64,000 nucleotides of DNA from Bradyrhizobium sp. 199 (GCF_023073355.1 NZ_JADPJI010000005.1:248001-312000); one strand, 5' to 3'; positions 7,375 to 16,913 are shown, counted from the stretch's first letter. The notes: generated from the letters alone by a model not told the origin. Program-made: numbers and translations.

Positions 7375-9306
7375 TCACTCCGCCGCCTCCGCCATGTGTC
7401 CGTGCCCGCCGAGATCCACCACGCGCAGCGTCGTGCGGACGCGCTGCGTGGTACCGTCCTGAAAGCGGATCACGGTGTCGACGGGGATGTCGGCATCGCC
7501 GCGATAGATGGCGTCGATGATGCCGGCGTATTTCTCGTTAATGACGCTGCGGCGCACCTTTCTTGTGCGGGTGAGCTCGCCGTCGTCGGCATCGAGCTCC
7601 TTGTAGAGCAAAAGGAAGCGCGAGATGCGCTGCGCCGGCGGCAGCGTCGCGTTGACGGTCTCGACCTCATTGTGAAGCAGCGCATAGACTTCGGGCCGCG
7701 AGGCGAGATCGCTATAGGTCGTGAAGGAAAGGCGGTTCTTCTCCGCCCACTTGGAGATGATTGAGTAGCGGATGCAGATCATCGCCGCGAGCGCGTCGCG
7801 GCCTGCGCCGAGCACCACGGCTTCGGCGATATAGGGCGAGAATTTCAGCTTGTTCTCGATGAACTGCGGCGAGAAGCGTTCGCCGCGCGAGGTCTCGGCG
7901 AGATCCTTGATGCGATCGATGACGACAAGCTGCTGGTTGGCGTTGAAATAGCCGGCATCGCCCGACAACATCCAGCCGTCCCTGATGTCGGCGACGCTGG
8001 CTTCGGGATTCTTGTAATAGCCGAGGAACATGTTCGGGTGCCGCACCACGATCTCGCCGACGCCATGGACGTCGGCATTGTCGATGCGGATCTCGACCTT
8101 GTCAGACATCGGCACGCCGGTGGTGTCAGGGTCGACCTTGCCCTCGGGATGCAAGGTATAAGCTCCCAGCAGCTCGGTCTGGCCGTACAGCGTGCGCAGC
8201 GGCACGCCCATGGCCTGGAAGAACTTGAAGGTCTCGGGGCCGAGCGCCGCGCCGCCGGTCGCGGCGGAGCGCAGCCGGGTGAAACCGAGGCGGTCGCGCA
8301 GCGCGCGGAACAGGATCGCGTCGGCAAGGCCAGAGCGCTTGCCGCGTTCAAGGGCGGCAAGACCCGACTTCATGCCCATGTCGAACAGGCGCTGCTTGAA
8401 GGGCGTCGCATCCATCACCTTGGCGCGGACGTCGGCGGCGATGGACTCCCAGACGCGGGGCGCGAACAGCACGAACGTCGGCGCGATCTCGCGCAGATCG
8501 TTCATCATCGTATCCGGCTCTTCGACGAAGTTGATCTTCATCCGGCACAACAGGCCTTTGCCGAGCACGTAGACCTGCTCCATGATCCACGGCAGCGGCA
8601 GCACGGAGACGTATTCGTCGTCCGGGCCTTTGGGGTCGAAGGCGAGATAGGTGGCGCAGTGGCCGAGCACGCGGCCGGCGGCCAGCATCGCGAGCTTGGG
8701 ATGGGAGGTGGTGCCCGACGTCGTGCAGAGGATCGCGACGTCCTCGCCCTTGGTGGCATCGACCAGCTTGTCGTAAAGCTCCGGCTCCCGCGCGGCACGT
8801 GCCCGGCCGAGCTCGGCAAACGTCTCCGCCGACATCAGCCGCGGGTCGACGTACTTCCGCATCCCGCGCGGATCGGAATAGATGATGTGCTTCAGTTTCG
8901 GCGCGCGCTCGGCAAGGGTGAGCAGCTTGTCGACCTGTTCCTCGTCCTCGGCGAAGACGAGCTGCGCCTCGCCATAGTTGAGGAGATAGGAGGCCTCCTC
9001 GTCGAGCACGTCGCGATAGAGTCCGAGGCTGAGGCCGCCGATGGCGTGCGTCGCCACTTCCGCCGCCACCCAGTCCGGCCGGTTGTCGCCGATGATGCCG
9101 ATGACGTCGCCGCGGCCAAGGCCCATTTCGAGAAGACCGAGCGCAAAGTCGCGCACGCGGGTGTGATAGTCGCTCCAGGTGAACAGCCGCCAGAGCCCGA
9201 GATCCTTCTCGCGCAACGCGATCTCGTTGCCATGCTCCTTCGCATTGAGCCGGAGCATCTTCGGATAGGTATCGGCCTGCGCGACGCGGCCTGCGTAATC
9301 CATCAT
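7375..9306 (-). CDS. AMP-dependent long-chain-type acyl-CoA ligase inside a liv operon
   Basis: This 643-residue ANL-superfamily enzyme would activate a carboxylate with ATP and CoA. The P-loop TTSGTTSHPK is at residues 195-204; later motifs are LYGQTELLG (YGxTE), MLSGDAGYF (SGDxG) and VIDRIKDLAETSRGE (hinge, DRxKD). The layout matches the large acyl-CoA synthetases (fatty-acid or long-chain type) commonly found embedded in HAAT transporter operons. Its ATG overlaps the livG stop codon (ATGA at 9303-9306), so it is co-translated with livG. The context implies that the imported acid is converted to its CoA thioester on entry. Fatty, dicarboxylic or aromatic substrates are all possible. Confidence 0.86.
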   Translation of the reverse strand: MMDYAGRVAQADTYPKMLRLNAKEHGNEIALREKDLGLWRLFTWSDYHTRVRDFALGLLEMGLGRGDVIGIIGDNRPDWVAAEVATHAIGGLSLGLYRDVLDEEASYLLNYGEAQLVFAEDEEQVDKLLTLAERAPKLKHIIYSDPRGMRKYVDPRLMSAETFAELGRARAAREPELYDKLVDATKGEDVAILCTTSGTTSHPKLAMLAAGRVLGHCATYLAFDPKGPDDEYVSVLPLPWIMEQVYVLGKGLLCRMKINFVEEPDTMMNDLREIAPTFVLFAPRVWESIAADVRAKVMDATPFKQRLFDMGMKSGLAALERGKRSGLADAILFRALRDRLGFTRLRSAATGGAALGPETFKFFQAMGVPLRTLYGQTELLGAYTLHPEGKVDPDTTGVPMSDKVEIRIDNADVHGVGEIVVRHPNMFLGYYKNPEASVADIRDGWMLSGDAGYFNANQQLVVIDRIKDLAETSRGERFSPQFIENKLKFSPYIAEAVVLGAGRDALAAMICIRYSIISKWAEKNRLSFTTYSDLASRPEVYALLHNEVETVNATLPPAQRISRFLLLYKELDADDGELTRTRKVRRSVINEKYAGIIDAIYRGDADIPVDTVIRFQDGTTQRVRTTLRVVDLGGHGHMAEAAE

Positions 9307-10124
9307 GCCGCGCTCTCCTGCGCTGGCGGCGCATCGTCGGGATCGACCAGCACCTCGTCCTCCTCGCCGAGATAGGCGCGCCTGACGTGGGGATCGGCGA
9401 GCACGGCCGCCGGATCGCCCTCGGCGATCTTCTTGCCGAAATCCAGCACCATGACGCGATGGGAGATGTCCATCACCACGCCCATGTCGTGCTCGATCAT
9501 CACCACCGTCATCCCGAACTCCTCGTTGAGGTCGACGATGTAGCGGGCCATGTCCTCTTTCTCCTCGAAGTTCATGCCGGCCATCGGCTCGTCGAGGAGG
9601 ATGATGCGGGGCTCCAGCGCCATGGCGCGGGCGAGCTCCACGCGCTTGCGCAGGCCGTAGGAGAGGGTGCCGGCGGTGGCTTTTCGCATCGACTGGAGGT
9701 CGAGGAAGTCGATGATCTCCTCGACCTTGCGGCGGTGCTCGAGCTCCTCCTTGCGCGCGCCGGTGAGCCAGTACAGCGACCCCGTGAGGAAATTGTTCTT
9801 CAGGAGGTGATGGCGGCCGACCATGATGTTGTCGAGCACGCTCATGTGGTGGAACAGCGCCAGGTTCTGGAAGGTGCGGCCGATGCCGAGCGAGGCGCGA
9901 GCATTCGGAGTCAAACCGGTGATGTCGCGGCCTTGGTAGAACAGCTGGCCTTCGGTCGGCTTGTAGCGACCGGAAATACAGTTCACGATCGAGGTCTTGC
10001 CGGCGCCGTTGGGGCCGATAATCGAGAACAGCTCGCCCTCATTGATGGCGAAGCTGACGTCGGTCAGCGCGCGGACGCCGCCGAATCGCAAGGACACGCC
10101 GCGCACTTCAAGACTGGTAGCCAC
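9303..10124 (-). CDS. livG: ABC transporter ATPase LivG
   Basis: First gene of the minus-strand operon, the second ATPase of the importer (273 residues from GTG 10124). Walker A GPNGAGKTS is at 37-45, the signature appears as LSYGLRKRVELARAM, Walker B as IILLDEPMAGMN, and the switch His region as MIEHDMGVVMDISHRV. The C-terminus carries an extra acidic tail (EEDEVLVDPDDAPPAQESAA). An in-frame TTG three bases earlier at 10127 is an alternative start; a GGGAGGG Shine-Dalgarno lies upstream of both, closer to ideal spacing for the TTG. The ATGA overlap with the next gene supports co-expression. Confidence 0.9.
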   Translation of the reverse strand: MATSLEVRGVSLRFGGVRALTDVSFAINEGELFSIIGPNGAGKTSIVNCISGRYKPTEGQLFYQGRDITGLTPNARASLGIGRTFQNLALFHHMSVLDNIMVGRHHLLKNNFLTGSLYWLTGARKEELEHRRKVEEIIDFLDLQSMRKATAGTLSYGLRKRVELARAMALEPRIILLDEPMAGMNFEEKEDMARYIVDLNEEFGMTVVMIEHDMGVVMDISHRVMVLDFGKKIAEGDPAAVLADPHVRRAYLGEEDEVLVDPDDAPPAQESAA

Positions 10125-10460
10125 CAAACCAAACCCTCCCGGTGATGGCGCACTTTAGCGGCGCTCTTCGTCCGTTCCTGCCCGGCGATCCTAGTACGGC
10201 GGTGCCGGTGAGGCCATGCAACAGATGGTCTCGACCGGAGCCGCGCCACTCTTGTCCCCGTTTGGGATCAAAAGCCGCATCGCCCGAGGTGGTCCTCAAT
10301 AGGGGAAACCGCTATTTTGAAATGTCTCCCGGCTGACAATTCTGCGACAAAGTTTGCCGGGCGGCAGTGACCTTCATCTTTCGTCGGATGGCGGTCGGAT
10401 CATCATGTTGCATTGCAGCAGAGGGCGGAGCGACGAAACGGTGCGGTTGGCGGCGAGATC
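10125..10460. other. Divergent intergenic region between livG and the Crp/Fnr gene
   Basis: This 336-bp non-coding stretch must hold the promoters of the livG operon (leftward) and the Crp/Fnr-type regulator gene (rightward). I see the livG Shine-Dalgarno (GGGAGGG on the minus strand, about 10134-10140) but no convincing sigma-70 pair, FixK-type TTGAT-N4-ATCAA box or strong palindrome. Short ORFs across it lack plausible starts and composition. Confidence 0.5.
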
Positions 10461-11135
10461 ATGATTTCAGAAGAGCATCTGAAGCGCGTCGCCGCCTGGT
10501 CGCGCGAGCTCACGCAAGCGGAGATCGAGGTCGCGCGTGCTGGAATCACGGAGCGGTCATACGGCACCGGCGAGACCGTGTTCATGCGCGGCGATATTTT
10601 TGTCTATTGGGCTGGCATGGTGGGCGGGCTTGCCCGCATGGGCGGGATCTCGCGGGACGGCAAGGAGACCAGCCTTGCCGGGCTGACGGCAGGAGCCTGG
10701 TTCGGCGAGGGCAGCGTGCTCAAGAACGAGCCGCGCCGCTATGACGTGGTCGCGTTGCGCGACAGCCGCGTCGCCCTGATGGAACGCAGCGCCTTCATGT
10801 GGCTGTTCGAGAACAGCGTCGGTTTCAACCGCTTCCTGGTGCGCCAGCTCAACGAACGGCTCGGCCAGTTCATCGGCATGCTGGAGGTCAACCGCACGCT
10901 GGATGCCACCGCGCGTCTGGCCCGCAGTATCGCCTCGCTGTACAACCCGATCCTCTATCCGGAATCGACGGCGCATCTGGAGATTACCCAGGAGGAGATC
11001 GGCGCGCTCTCGGGCATGTCCCGCCAGAACGCCAATCGCGCCCTGAACCGGCTGGAGAAGGAGGGACTGCTGCGGCTGGAATATGGTGGCGTCACCATCC
11101 TCGATATCGAACGGTTGCGCGGGTATGGGGATTAG
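10461..11135 (+). CDS. Crp/Fnr family transcriptional regulator
   Basis: The 224-residue protein has an N-terminal cyclic-nucleotide-binding-type beta-barrel (about 25-125; GTGETVFMRGD, AGAWFGEGSVL), a dimerisation helix (LGQFIGMLEVNRTLDATARLAR) and a Crp-type winged helix (EITQEEIGALSGMSRQNANRALNRLEKEGLL, 174-204). The cNMP-pocket arginine expected near the FGE motif is not obvious and there is no N-terminal cysteine cluster, so it is neither a clear Crp nor an Fe-S Fnr; its ligand is unknown. I prefer ATG 10461 over the in-frame TTG at 10413, since the domain begins right there. Placed divergently from the liv/CoA-ligase operon, it is the natural candidate regulator, by inference only. Its last four bases overlap the convergent MFS gene. 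Confidence 0.85.
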   Translation: MISEEHLKRVAAWSRELTQAEIEVARAGITERSYGTGETVFMRGDIFVYWAGMVGGLARMGGISRDGKETSLAGLTAGAWFGEGSVLKNEPRRYDVVALRDSRVALMERSAFMWLFENSVGFNRFLVRQLNERLGQFIGMLEVNRTLDATARLARSIASLYNPILYPESTAHLEITQEEIGALSGMSRQNANRALNRLEKEGLLRLEYGGVTILDIERLRGYGD

Positions 11136-12394
11136 CGCGCATTGGCGGGGGCGTGCGCAGGCCAGAGGTCAGCACGCCAGCGGATCGCGATCGCCAGCAT
11201 CGCGATGATCCCCGAGGCGGCATAAAGCGAGCCGGTCGCGGAATAGCCGATGATGTCGATCAGGGTGCCGGCGGCCAGCAGTCCGAGCGGCAAGCCATAG
11301 ATCACCATCATGCGAACGCCCATAACGCGGCCGCGCAGATGTGCGCTCGCCGTTCGCATCAGGATCACCGCTGCCGAGATCATCGACATGCTCTGCGCGA
11401 TGCCGGCGAGGACGAGGCAGGCCATCGCCACCGGCATGGTTCTGATCTCGACGAAGACCAGCAGCATGGCGTACCAGGCCAGCGTCGCGCCGATCAGGAG
11501 CCGGGCAATGCGCAGTCCGCTGACGAGGCTGAGCGTGATGGAGCCGATCAGCGATCCGACGGCGAAGCTCGCCGAGAGATAGCCGAGGCCGGTCTGGTCG
11601 GTCTGAAAGATCTCCCGCGCGATGTAGGGCAGTAGCCCGCCGGTGAAAGGAAAGGCGGTGAGATTGGCCAGAAAGGCGACGCAGAGCGCAGCGCGCATTC
11701 CCGGGCCGTTCCAGGCGTAGACCATCCCCTCCTTGAGGTCGCCAAACAATCGGGAAATGGCGTGGCTATTCGCGGGAAGGTCGCTCGTGGTGACCATCCT
11801 TTTCGGCCGGGTCAGGCAGAGCATGAGAAGCGCGGCCGAGAAGTAGAGACAGGCGATGGCCACATAGACGAGGCCGATGCCGAGGAGGGCAAACAGCCCG
11901 GCGCCCGTCAACGCTCCGGCGATGCGAGCGCTGTCCTGGGTGGTGCGCGCAACGCTGATGGCGCCCACCAGTTGCTCGGCCGGCATGATCTCGGCAAGCA
12001 GCGCGCCGCGGACGCCGAGATCCGAAGGGCGAATCACGCCCATGATCGCGACGATGATCATCACGCTCAGCGGCGACAAATGACCGGTCAGTGCCAGAAC
12101 CATGAGGGTTGACGAGAGCACGGTGTAGGCCAGACGCATCACGACCAGGAGGTCGCGATGGCCCATGCGGTCGCCGATCATCCCGAACACCGGCGCGACC
12201 AATGTCCCGACGAACTGGAGCGAGGCAAGCACGGTGAGCAGCAGCACCGACCCGGTCTCGACCAGGATGTACCAGCCGAGCACCAGCGTCTCGACCTCGA
12301 ACGCCCAGGAGGTGAGCAGGTCGGACGGCCACTGGAAGCGATAGTTGCGGATGCGGAATGGCGCGAGTGCGGAAGATCGTGCGGATGTGCTCAA
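11132..12394 (-). CDS. MFS transporter (EntS-like major facilitator)
   Basis: A 420-residue inner-membrane protein with about 12 hydrophobic segments, of the MFS_3/EntS-like exporter type. The motif-A-like loop GMIGDRMGHRDLLVVMRL follows the second helix, and the domain repeat is visible around RIARLLIGATLAWYAML. The start is a TTG at 12394 (coding MSTSARSSALAPFRIRNYRF), chosen because the RxxxFRxxW-like opening is where these exporters begin; a much longer reading upstream overlaps the CHAT gene antisense and is not protein-like. Substrate unknown. The stop overlaps the convergent Crp/Fnr gene by four bases. Confidence 0.8.
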   Translation of the reverse strand: MSTSARSSALAPFRIRNYRFQWPSDLLTSWAFEVETLVLGWYILVETGSVLLLTVLASLQFVGTLVAPVFGMIGDRMGHRDLLVVMRLAYTVLSSTLMVLALTGHLSPLSVMIIVAIMGVIRPSDLGVRGALLAEIMPAEQLVGAISVARTTQDSARIAGALTGAGLFALLGIGLVYVAIACLYFSAALLMLCLTRPKRMVTTSDLPANSHAISRLFGDLKEGMVYAWNGPGMRAALCVAFLANLTAFPFTGGLLPYIAREIFQTDQTGLGYLSASFAVGSLIGSITLSLVSGLRIARLLIGATLAWYAMLLVFVEIRTMPVAMACLVLAGIAQSMSMISAAVILMRTASAHLRGRVMGVRMMVIYGLPLGLLAAGTLIDIIGYSATGSLYAASGIIAMLAIAIRWRADLWPAHAPANAR

Positions 12395-12676
12395 GGCACG
12401 ATGACGCGTGTCACGGCGATTCCTTTGCCCTGTTTCTTCTTCTGGGCGAGAACGTAGCGCCGGTGATGCCGCTGTCAATCGAAGCTGCCGCATGCCGCCA
12501 TGCGCGACCATTCCAGCGCGCCGGTCCCCCCGGCACGGACGTGGCTGGCTGCGCAGACCCCGGCTCGTACGGGGCTCCCGGTTGCCGCTTGCGCCGACAT
12601 ATGACGCGGTCACATAGTTTTCATCTTGCTGTGGCCCTAAGGGCCGCCGGGCTCGGGGGAGCGGAGCGATCACAGC

Positions 12677-15600
12677 ATGTGGGTACGTTGGCACAGGTTT
12701 GCCGCGCGGCTTCTGGGTTCCCTGATTCTCGCGAGCGTCCTCGCGTTGTCCTGCCGGGCTGGGCCACAGGACATGCTGTCGCTGATGCAGCGCATCACGT
12801 CGCTGGCCAAGGAAGGCCGCTATGGCGAGGCTGTGCGGCTGGCACGAAAGCTCGTTGCCGAGTCCGAGAAGAGCTCGGGACGACAGTCGCCGCTGACGGC
12901 GACCACACTGGTGGTACTGGGTCAGTCGCTCCAGGCGCAAGGCGAGACAACCGAGGCCGAAGCCGTGCTGAGGCGGGCACTTGCGATTCGCGAGAAGAGC
13001 CTCGGACCCAATCATCCCGATGTCGCCGCCGTGCTCGGTACGCTCGGCCAGATCGAGCTCGGCCTGAACCGGCTGAGCGAGGCTGAGAGGGATATGTCCC
13101 GCGCCATCGCCATCGACGAGAGCGTGCTCGGCCCCGATCATCTGACGACGGCGCTGGCGCGCATGCAGCTCGGCAATCTCCGTCACCGTCAGATGAAGGA
13201 GACCGAGGCGCTCGACATGTTCAGTCGCGCCCTTGCGGGGTTCAGGAAGTCGCCGGGACAGGCCGATATCATGATCCCGGTGACCCTGAACAACATCGCG
13301 GAGGTTCATCGCGCGCAAGGCCGGTTGCACGAGGCCGAAGCAAACTTTGCCGAAGCGCTCGCTCTCCAGGAAAAGCAGCATGGCCCCGACAGCGTCTATC
13401 TGACGGCAACGCTGAGCAATCTCGGTGAGCTCCGGCGCGCGCAGGGCCGGCTTCAGGAGGCCGAGCAACTGGCCCGGCGAGCCCTGGGCATCAGGGAGAA
13501 GGCGCTGGGGCCGGATCATCCTGACGTCGCCGCGAGCCTGAACAATCTCGCCTTGGTGTTCTCGCGCGAGGGCCGGGATGCGGAGGCCGAGGGGCTGCTG
13601 ACACGGGCGCTCGCCATTCAGGAAAAGAGCTTTGGAACGGCGCATCCGAACGTGGCGACGGCGCTGAACAATCTCGCGGAGGCCTGGACCCATCTCGATC
13701 GCAAGCAGGAGGCCGAGCAGCTCTTACGCAAATCGCTTGCCATTCGCGAGAAAGCCCTCGGTCCTGGCCATCGCGACGTTGCGATCGCTCTCGACAATCT
13801 GGTGACGCTCATGGGGGACGGCGATCGGTACGCCGAGGCCGAACCGTTCGCCCGCCGGTCGCTTGCGCTGCGCGAAGCTGCCCTGGGCGCCTCCCATCCG
13901 CTGGTCGCGAACAGCCTGAACAATCTGGCCGTCATCCTGGACAGCACCGACCGGGCGCAGGAGGCCGAGCCGCTGCTGAAACGCGCGCTGGATATCCGCC
14001 CGCGCGCTCTCGGCGACACGCATCCTGATGCCGCCAGCAGCTTTGCCAATCTCGGCGCCCATTTTCTCGATCTGAAGGATTGGCAGCAGGCCCGTGACGC
14101 GTTCGCGCGTGCGGTTGCGATCCAGAACGGCCGCCGGGCCGCGGAGTTCGGCGAAGAAGGCCGCGGCGATCTCAGGGCCCGTGAAGACACCAATCCATAT
14201 CCGGGCTTGATCGTTGCCGCCTACAACCTCGCTCGCGCCAGTGACGAGCAGAAGGCCGCGTTGCGGTCGCAGGCGTTCGAGGCGGCACAGTGGATCGGTG
14301 ACGAGCAGGCAGCGCGCGCGATCGCGGGGATGTCGGCCCGCGTCGCGGATGGCCGCGGGGAACTCGCGGCACGCGTTCGAGAACGGCAGGATCTCGGCGC
14401 GCAAGCGGTCGCGACCGACAAGTTGCTGGTGGCGGCGATCTCGCAAGCCAATGCCGCGCGCAATGCGGCGGCAGAACAAGCGCTCCGCGTCCGTGCCGCG
14501 GACATTGCAGGTCAGATCCGGGATTTGGATCGCACCATCGCCACCCGGTTTCCGGACTATGCGGCGCTGGTGACCAGGACCCCTATCGCGATCGAGGACG
14601 TCCAGAAGCAGCTTCGCCCCAACGAGGCGATGGTGCTGTTCACGACGACCTCGCGTGCCACTTTCGTCTGGATGGTGACGCGCTCGGATGTGCGTTGGCA
14701 TGCGGCCGATCTCGGCGAAAGGCAGCTCAACGAGGCCGTCGGCAGGCTGCGCTGCGGTCTCGACGCGGAGGCTTGGCTGGACAAGGCATCAATATGCCCT
14801 CAGAAACTCGGCCGCAACACTCCGCTGGGCGCTGACGAGCCGTTGCTGTTCGATCAGGAGGGCGCCTTTGCACTTTACCAAACCTTGCTCGGTCCGGTGG
14901 CGCGCGAGATCGATGGCAAGGAGCTGATCCTGGTGCCGTCGGGCCCACTGGCGACGCTGCCTTTCCAGGTTTTGCTGACGGACAAGCCCGCGGCAGGTGG
15001 CGACCTCAGCAAGGCACCTTGGCTGGTCAAGCGATTTGCGACGACGGTCTTGCCCTCCGTCTCCAGCCTCAAGGCGCTACGCCAGGTCGCGCGCAGGAGC
15101 GCGGCATCGAAACCGTTCCTTGGCGTCGGCAATCCGACGCTCGACGGCGATGGCCGCAGCGAGCTTTCGATCTCGCGCGCCAAACTCGCGCGTCAGATCC
15201 AGACCTGCGCCGCCATCCCGGCACGGGCGAGCCAGGTCGCGCAAAGGAGCTTGCGTGGCGTCGACGCGCTGTCGGGCGGCACGGCCGACCTTGCGCAGCT
15301 CAGGCGCCAGATGCCGCTGCCGGAAACCGCGCTCGAATTGTGTGCGGTGGCCAATAGTTTCGCGCCTGTCGAAGCCGATGTCGTGCTCGGCAATGATGCG
15401 TCCGAGACGAAGATGAAGACGTTCAGCCAAAGCGGCGAGCTCGCAAAATACCGCATCCTGCATTTCGCGACGCATGGTGCGCTTGCGGGACAGGTGCGCG
15501 GCTCGATCGAGCCCGGGTTGATCCTGAGCCCGCCAATGGCTGCGACGCAAGCGGATGACGGCTATCTCTCGTCGTCGGAGATTTCGGGCCTCAGGCTCGA

Positions 15601-15913
15601 TGCCGACTGGGTGATCCTGTCGGCGTGTAATACGGCCGGCGGCCAGGCGGCTAATTCGGAGGCCTTCTCAGGTCTTGCGCGGGCCTTCTTCTATGCGGGC
15701 ACGCGGGCGCTGCTGGTCTCGCATTGGGCGGTCAACTCCGATGCAGCTGTGGTCATCACGACCGGCACGATCGATGCAATCAACGCGCAGCCCGAAATCG
15801 GCCGCGCCGAGGCGCTGCGTCGCTCGATCTCGGCCCTGATCGCGAAGGGCGGCGCGAATGCGCAGCCCGGCATCTGGGCGCCGTTCGTGCTCGTTGGCAA
15901 TGCCGCGATGTAA
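12677..15913 (+). CDS. Exported TPR-CHAT domain protein (caspase-like peptidase fold)
   Basis: A 1078-residue protein. The N-terminus looks like a Sec signal peptide (FAARLLGSLILASVLALSC, cut perhaps after CRA). Residues ~40-480 form 9-10 tetratricopeptide repeats of the 42-residue kinesin-light-chain type (recurrent ALAIREKxLGPxHPDVAxxLNNLA). A coiled linker (~530-640) follows, then a C-terminal CHAT domain (~740-1078). The His-Cys dyad is intact: ILHFATHGAL with His933 and VILSACNTAGG with Cys984, plus the terminal WAPFVLVGN. CHAT proteases are clan CD peptidases related to separase and caspases; some act in type III-E CRISPR or gasdermin-type immunity, but most stand-alone TPR-CHAT proteins have no known function. 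No gasdermin, CRISPR or other defence partner is next to it. ATG 12677 has GGGGGAGCGGAG upstream. Confidence 0.88.
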   Translation: MWVRWHRFAARLLGSLILASVLALSCRAGPQDMLSLMQRITSLAKEGRYGEAVRLARKLVAESEKSSGRQSPLTATTLVVLGQSLQAQGETTEAEAVLRRALAIREKSLGPNHPDVAAVLGTLGQIELGLNRLSEAERDMSRAIAIDESVLGPDHLTTALARMQLGNLRHRQMKETEALDMFSRALAGFRKSPGQADIMIPVTLNNIAEVHRAQGRLHEAEANFAEALALQEKQHGPDSVYLTATLSNLGELRRAQGRLQEAEQLARRALGIREKALGPDHPDVAASLNNLALVFSREGRDAEAEGLLTRALAIQEKSFGTAHPNVATALNNLAEAWTHLDRKQEAEQLLRKSLAIREKALGPGHRDVAIALDNLVTLMGDGDRYAEAEPFARRSLALREAALGASHPLVANSLNNLAVILDSTDRAQEAEPLLKRALDIRPRALGDTHPDAASSFANLGAHFLDLKDWQQARDAFARAVAIQNGRRAAEFGEEGRGDLRAREDTNPYPGLIVAAYNLARASDEQKAALRSQAFEAAQWIGDEQAARAIAGMSARVADGRGELAARVRERQDLGAQAVATDKLLVAAISQANAARNAAAEQALRVRAADIAGQIRDLDRTIATRFPDYAALVTRTPIAIEDVQKQLRPNEAMVLFTTTSRATFVWMVTRSDVRWHAADLGERQLNEAVGRLRCGLDAEAWLDKASICPQKLGRNTPLGADEPLLFDQEGAFALYQTLLGPVAREIDGKELILVPSGPLATLPFQVLLTDKPAAGGDLSKAPWLVKRFATTVLPSVSSLKALRQVARRSAASKPFLGVGNPTLDGDGRSELSISRAKLARQIQTCAAIPARASQVAQRSLRGVDALSGGTADLAQLRRQMPLPETALELCAVANSFAPVEADVVLGNDASETKMKTFSQSGELAKYRILHFATHGALAGQVRGSIEPGLILSPPMAATQADDGYLSSSEISGLRLDADWVILSACNTAGGQAANSEAFSGLARAFFYAGTRALLVSHWAVNSDAAVVITTGTIDAINAQPEIGRAEALRRSISALIAKGGANAQPGIWAPFVLVGNAAM

Positions 15914-15920
15914 GCCCAAA

Positions 15921-16757
15921 TCAGCGCGCCGCCGGCTTTCGCTCCGCCAGGGCCGCAGCCATCGCCGAGATCAGCGGGCGCATGAAATAGGCCTCCTCCG
16001 CCGGCGAGACGTCCGTGCGCAGGCCGTGCGCGGCGAGTTCACCGGACACCGCCGGGCCGACCGACGCGATCAGTGTCCGTTCGAGGCCGGCGCGCAGCTT
16101 GGACTCGCTGCCATGCGCCTTCGCGGCCTCGATCAGACGGCGGACCTGGCCGAGATTGGTCAGCGCGAGGGCATCGATCCGCCCGGCGGCCATGTCGTCG
16201 ATCGCCGTGATGATATTGGCGTCCGCGGCCCTGGAATCGTAGACATAGGGCAGCACGGGATCGACCACGGCGCCTTGCGCGGCAAGCGCGCCGGTCAGCG
16301 CGCTGTGGTCCTTGTCCGGATAGAGCTGGAGGCCGAGCCGTCTGCCCCTCAGATCGAGCTTTCCCAGCATCTGGATGACGCCTTCGGTGGTCGGTTTCTC
16401 CGTGGTCTGCTGCGCGTCCAGGCCGACCTCGCGCAATGCCTTGCCGGGCTTCGGACCGCGGGTGAATTTCCGCGTCTTGGCGAGCGCCGCGACAAGATCG
16501 GCATCGAACCCGCTTGCGCGGGCAAGCTTCATGATCCGCCGCAGGCCTTCGCCGGTCATCAGCACGAGATCATCAAGGGGTTTGTCGATGGCGCGGCGGA
16601 TCCAGGCCTCGACCGGGGCCGGGTCCGGTGCATCGTGAATAGTGAACATCGGGCACTGCACGACCTCGGCGCCTTGCTCGGCCAGAAGCTTTGAGAACTG
16701 CGCCTCCTCGCGTGTCTCCAGGATCAGGATGCGGGTGCCGTTCAAGCGGTCGGCCAT
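15921..16757 (-). CDS. Uroporphyrinogen-III synthase (HemD) family protein
   Basis: This 278-residue protein has the two-lobed HemD architecture: an N-terminal [29 protein letters not shown] strand-helix, a central [13 protein letters not shown] segment, [19 protein letters not shown], and the second-lobe [24 protein letters not shown] followed by [17 protein letters not shown]. HemD closes hydroxymethylbilane to uroporphyrinogen III. No other tetrapyrrole gene is nearby (hemD normally sits with hemC), so this may be a paralogue with a different role. It lies 7 bp from the CHAT stop on the opposite strand and is divergent from purU. Confidence 0.75.
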   Translation of the reverse strand: MADRLNGTRILILETREEAQFSKLLAEQGAEVVQCPMFTIHDAPDPAPVEAWIRRAIDKPLDDLVLMTGEGLRRIMKLARASGFDADLVAALAKTRKFTRGPKPGKALREVGLDAQQTTEKPTTEGVIQMLGKLDLRGRRLGLQLYPDKDHSALTGALAAQGAVVDPVLPYVYDSRAADANIITAIDDMAAGRIDALALTNLGQVRRLIEAAKAHGSESKLRAGLERTLIASVGPAVSGELAAHGLRTDVSPAEEAYFMRPLISAMAAALAERKPAAR

Positions 16758-16913
16758 GGGCGTACTCCAGGTCAGTCAATGCAATGGTCCGTTCATCCTG
16801 ACTCCGCGCTTGGGATTGGCGCAAGGGCGGGGTCGGTGATAGAGGAGGGCGCAATCGCGATCGTTCCGAGCCTTTGCCCAAACCTTCATCAAGAACCAAG
16901 CCTGTTCATCAAC

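Noticed and set aside
12395..13693. N-terminal extension of the MFS gene by about 430 codons
   Set aside because: It runs antisense through the CHAT gene with biased, non-globular composition; the transporter fold begins at the TTG 12394.
12677..15913. Type III-E CRISPR or gasdermin defence system around the CHAT gene
   Set aside because: No Cas, repeat array, gasdermin-like or nuclease gene is adjacent, and the protein appears to be exported.
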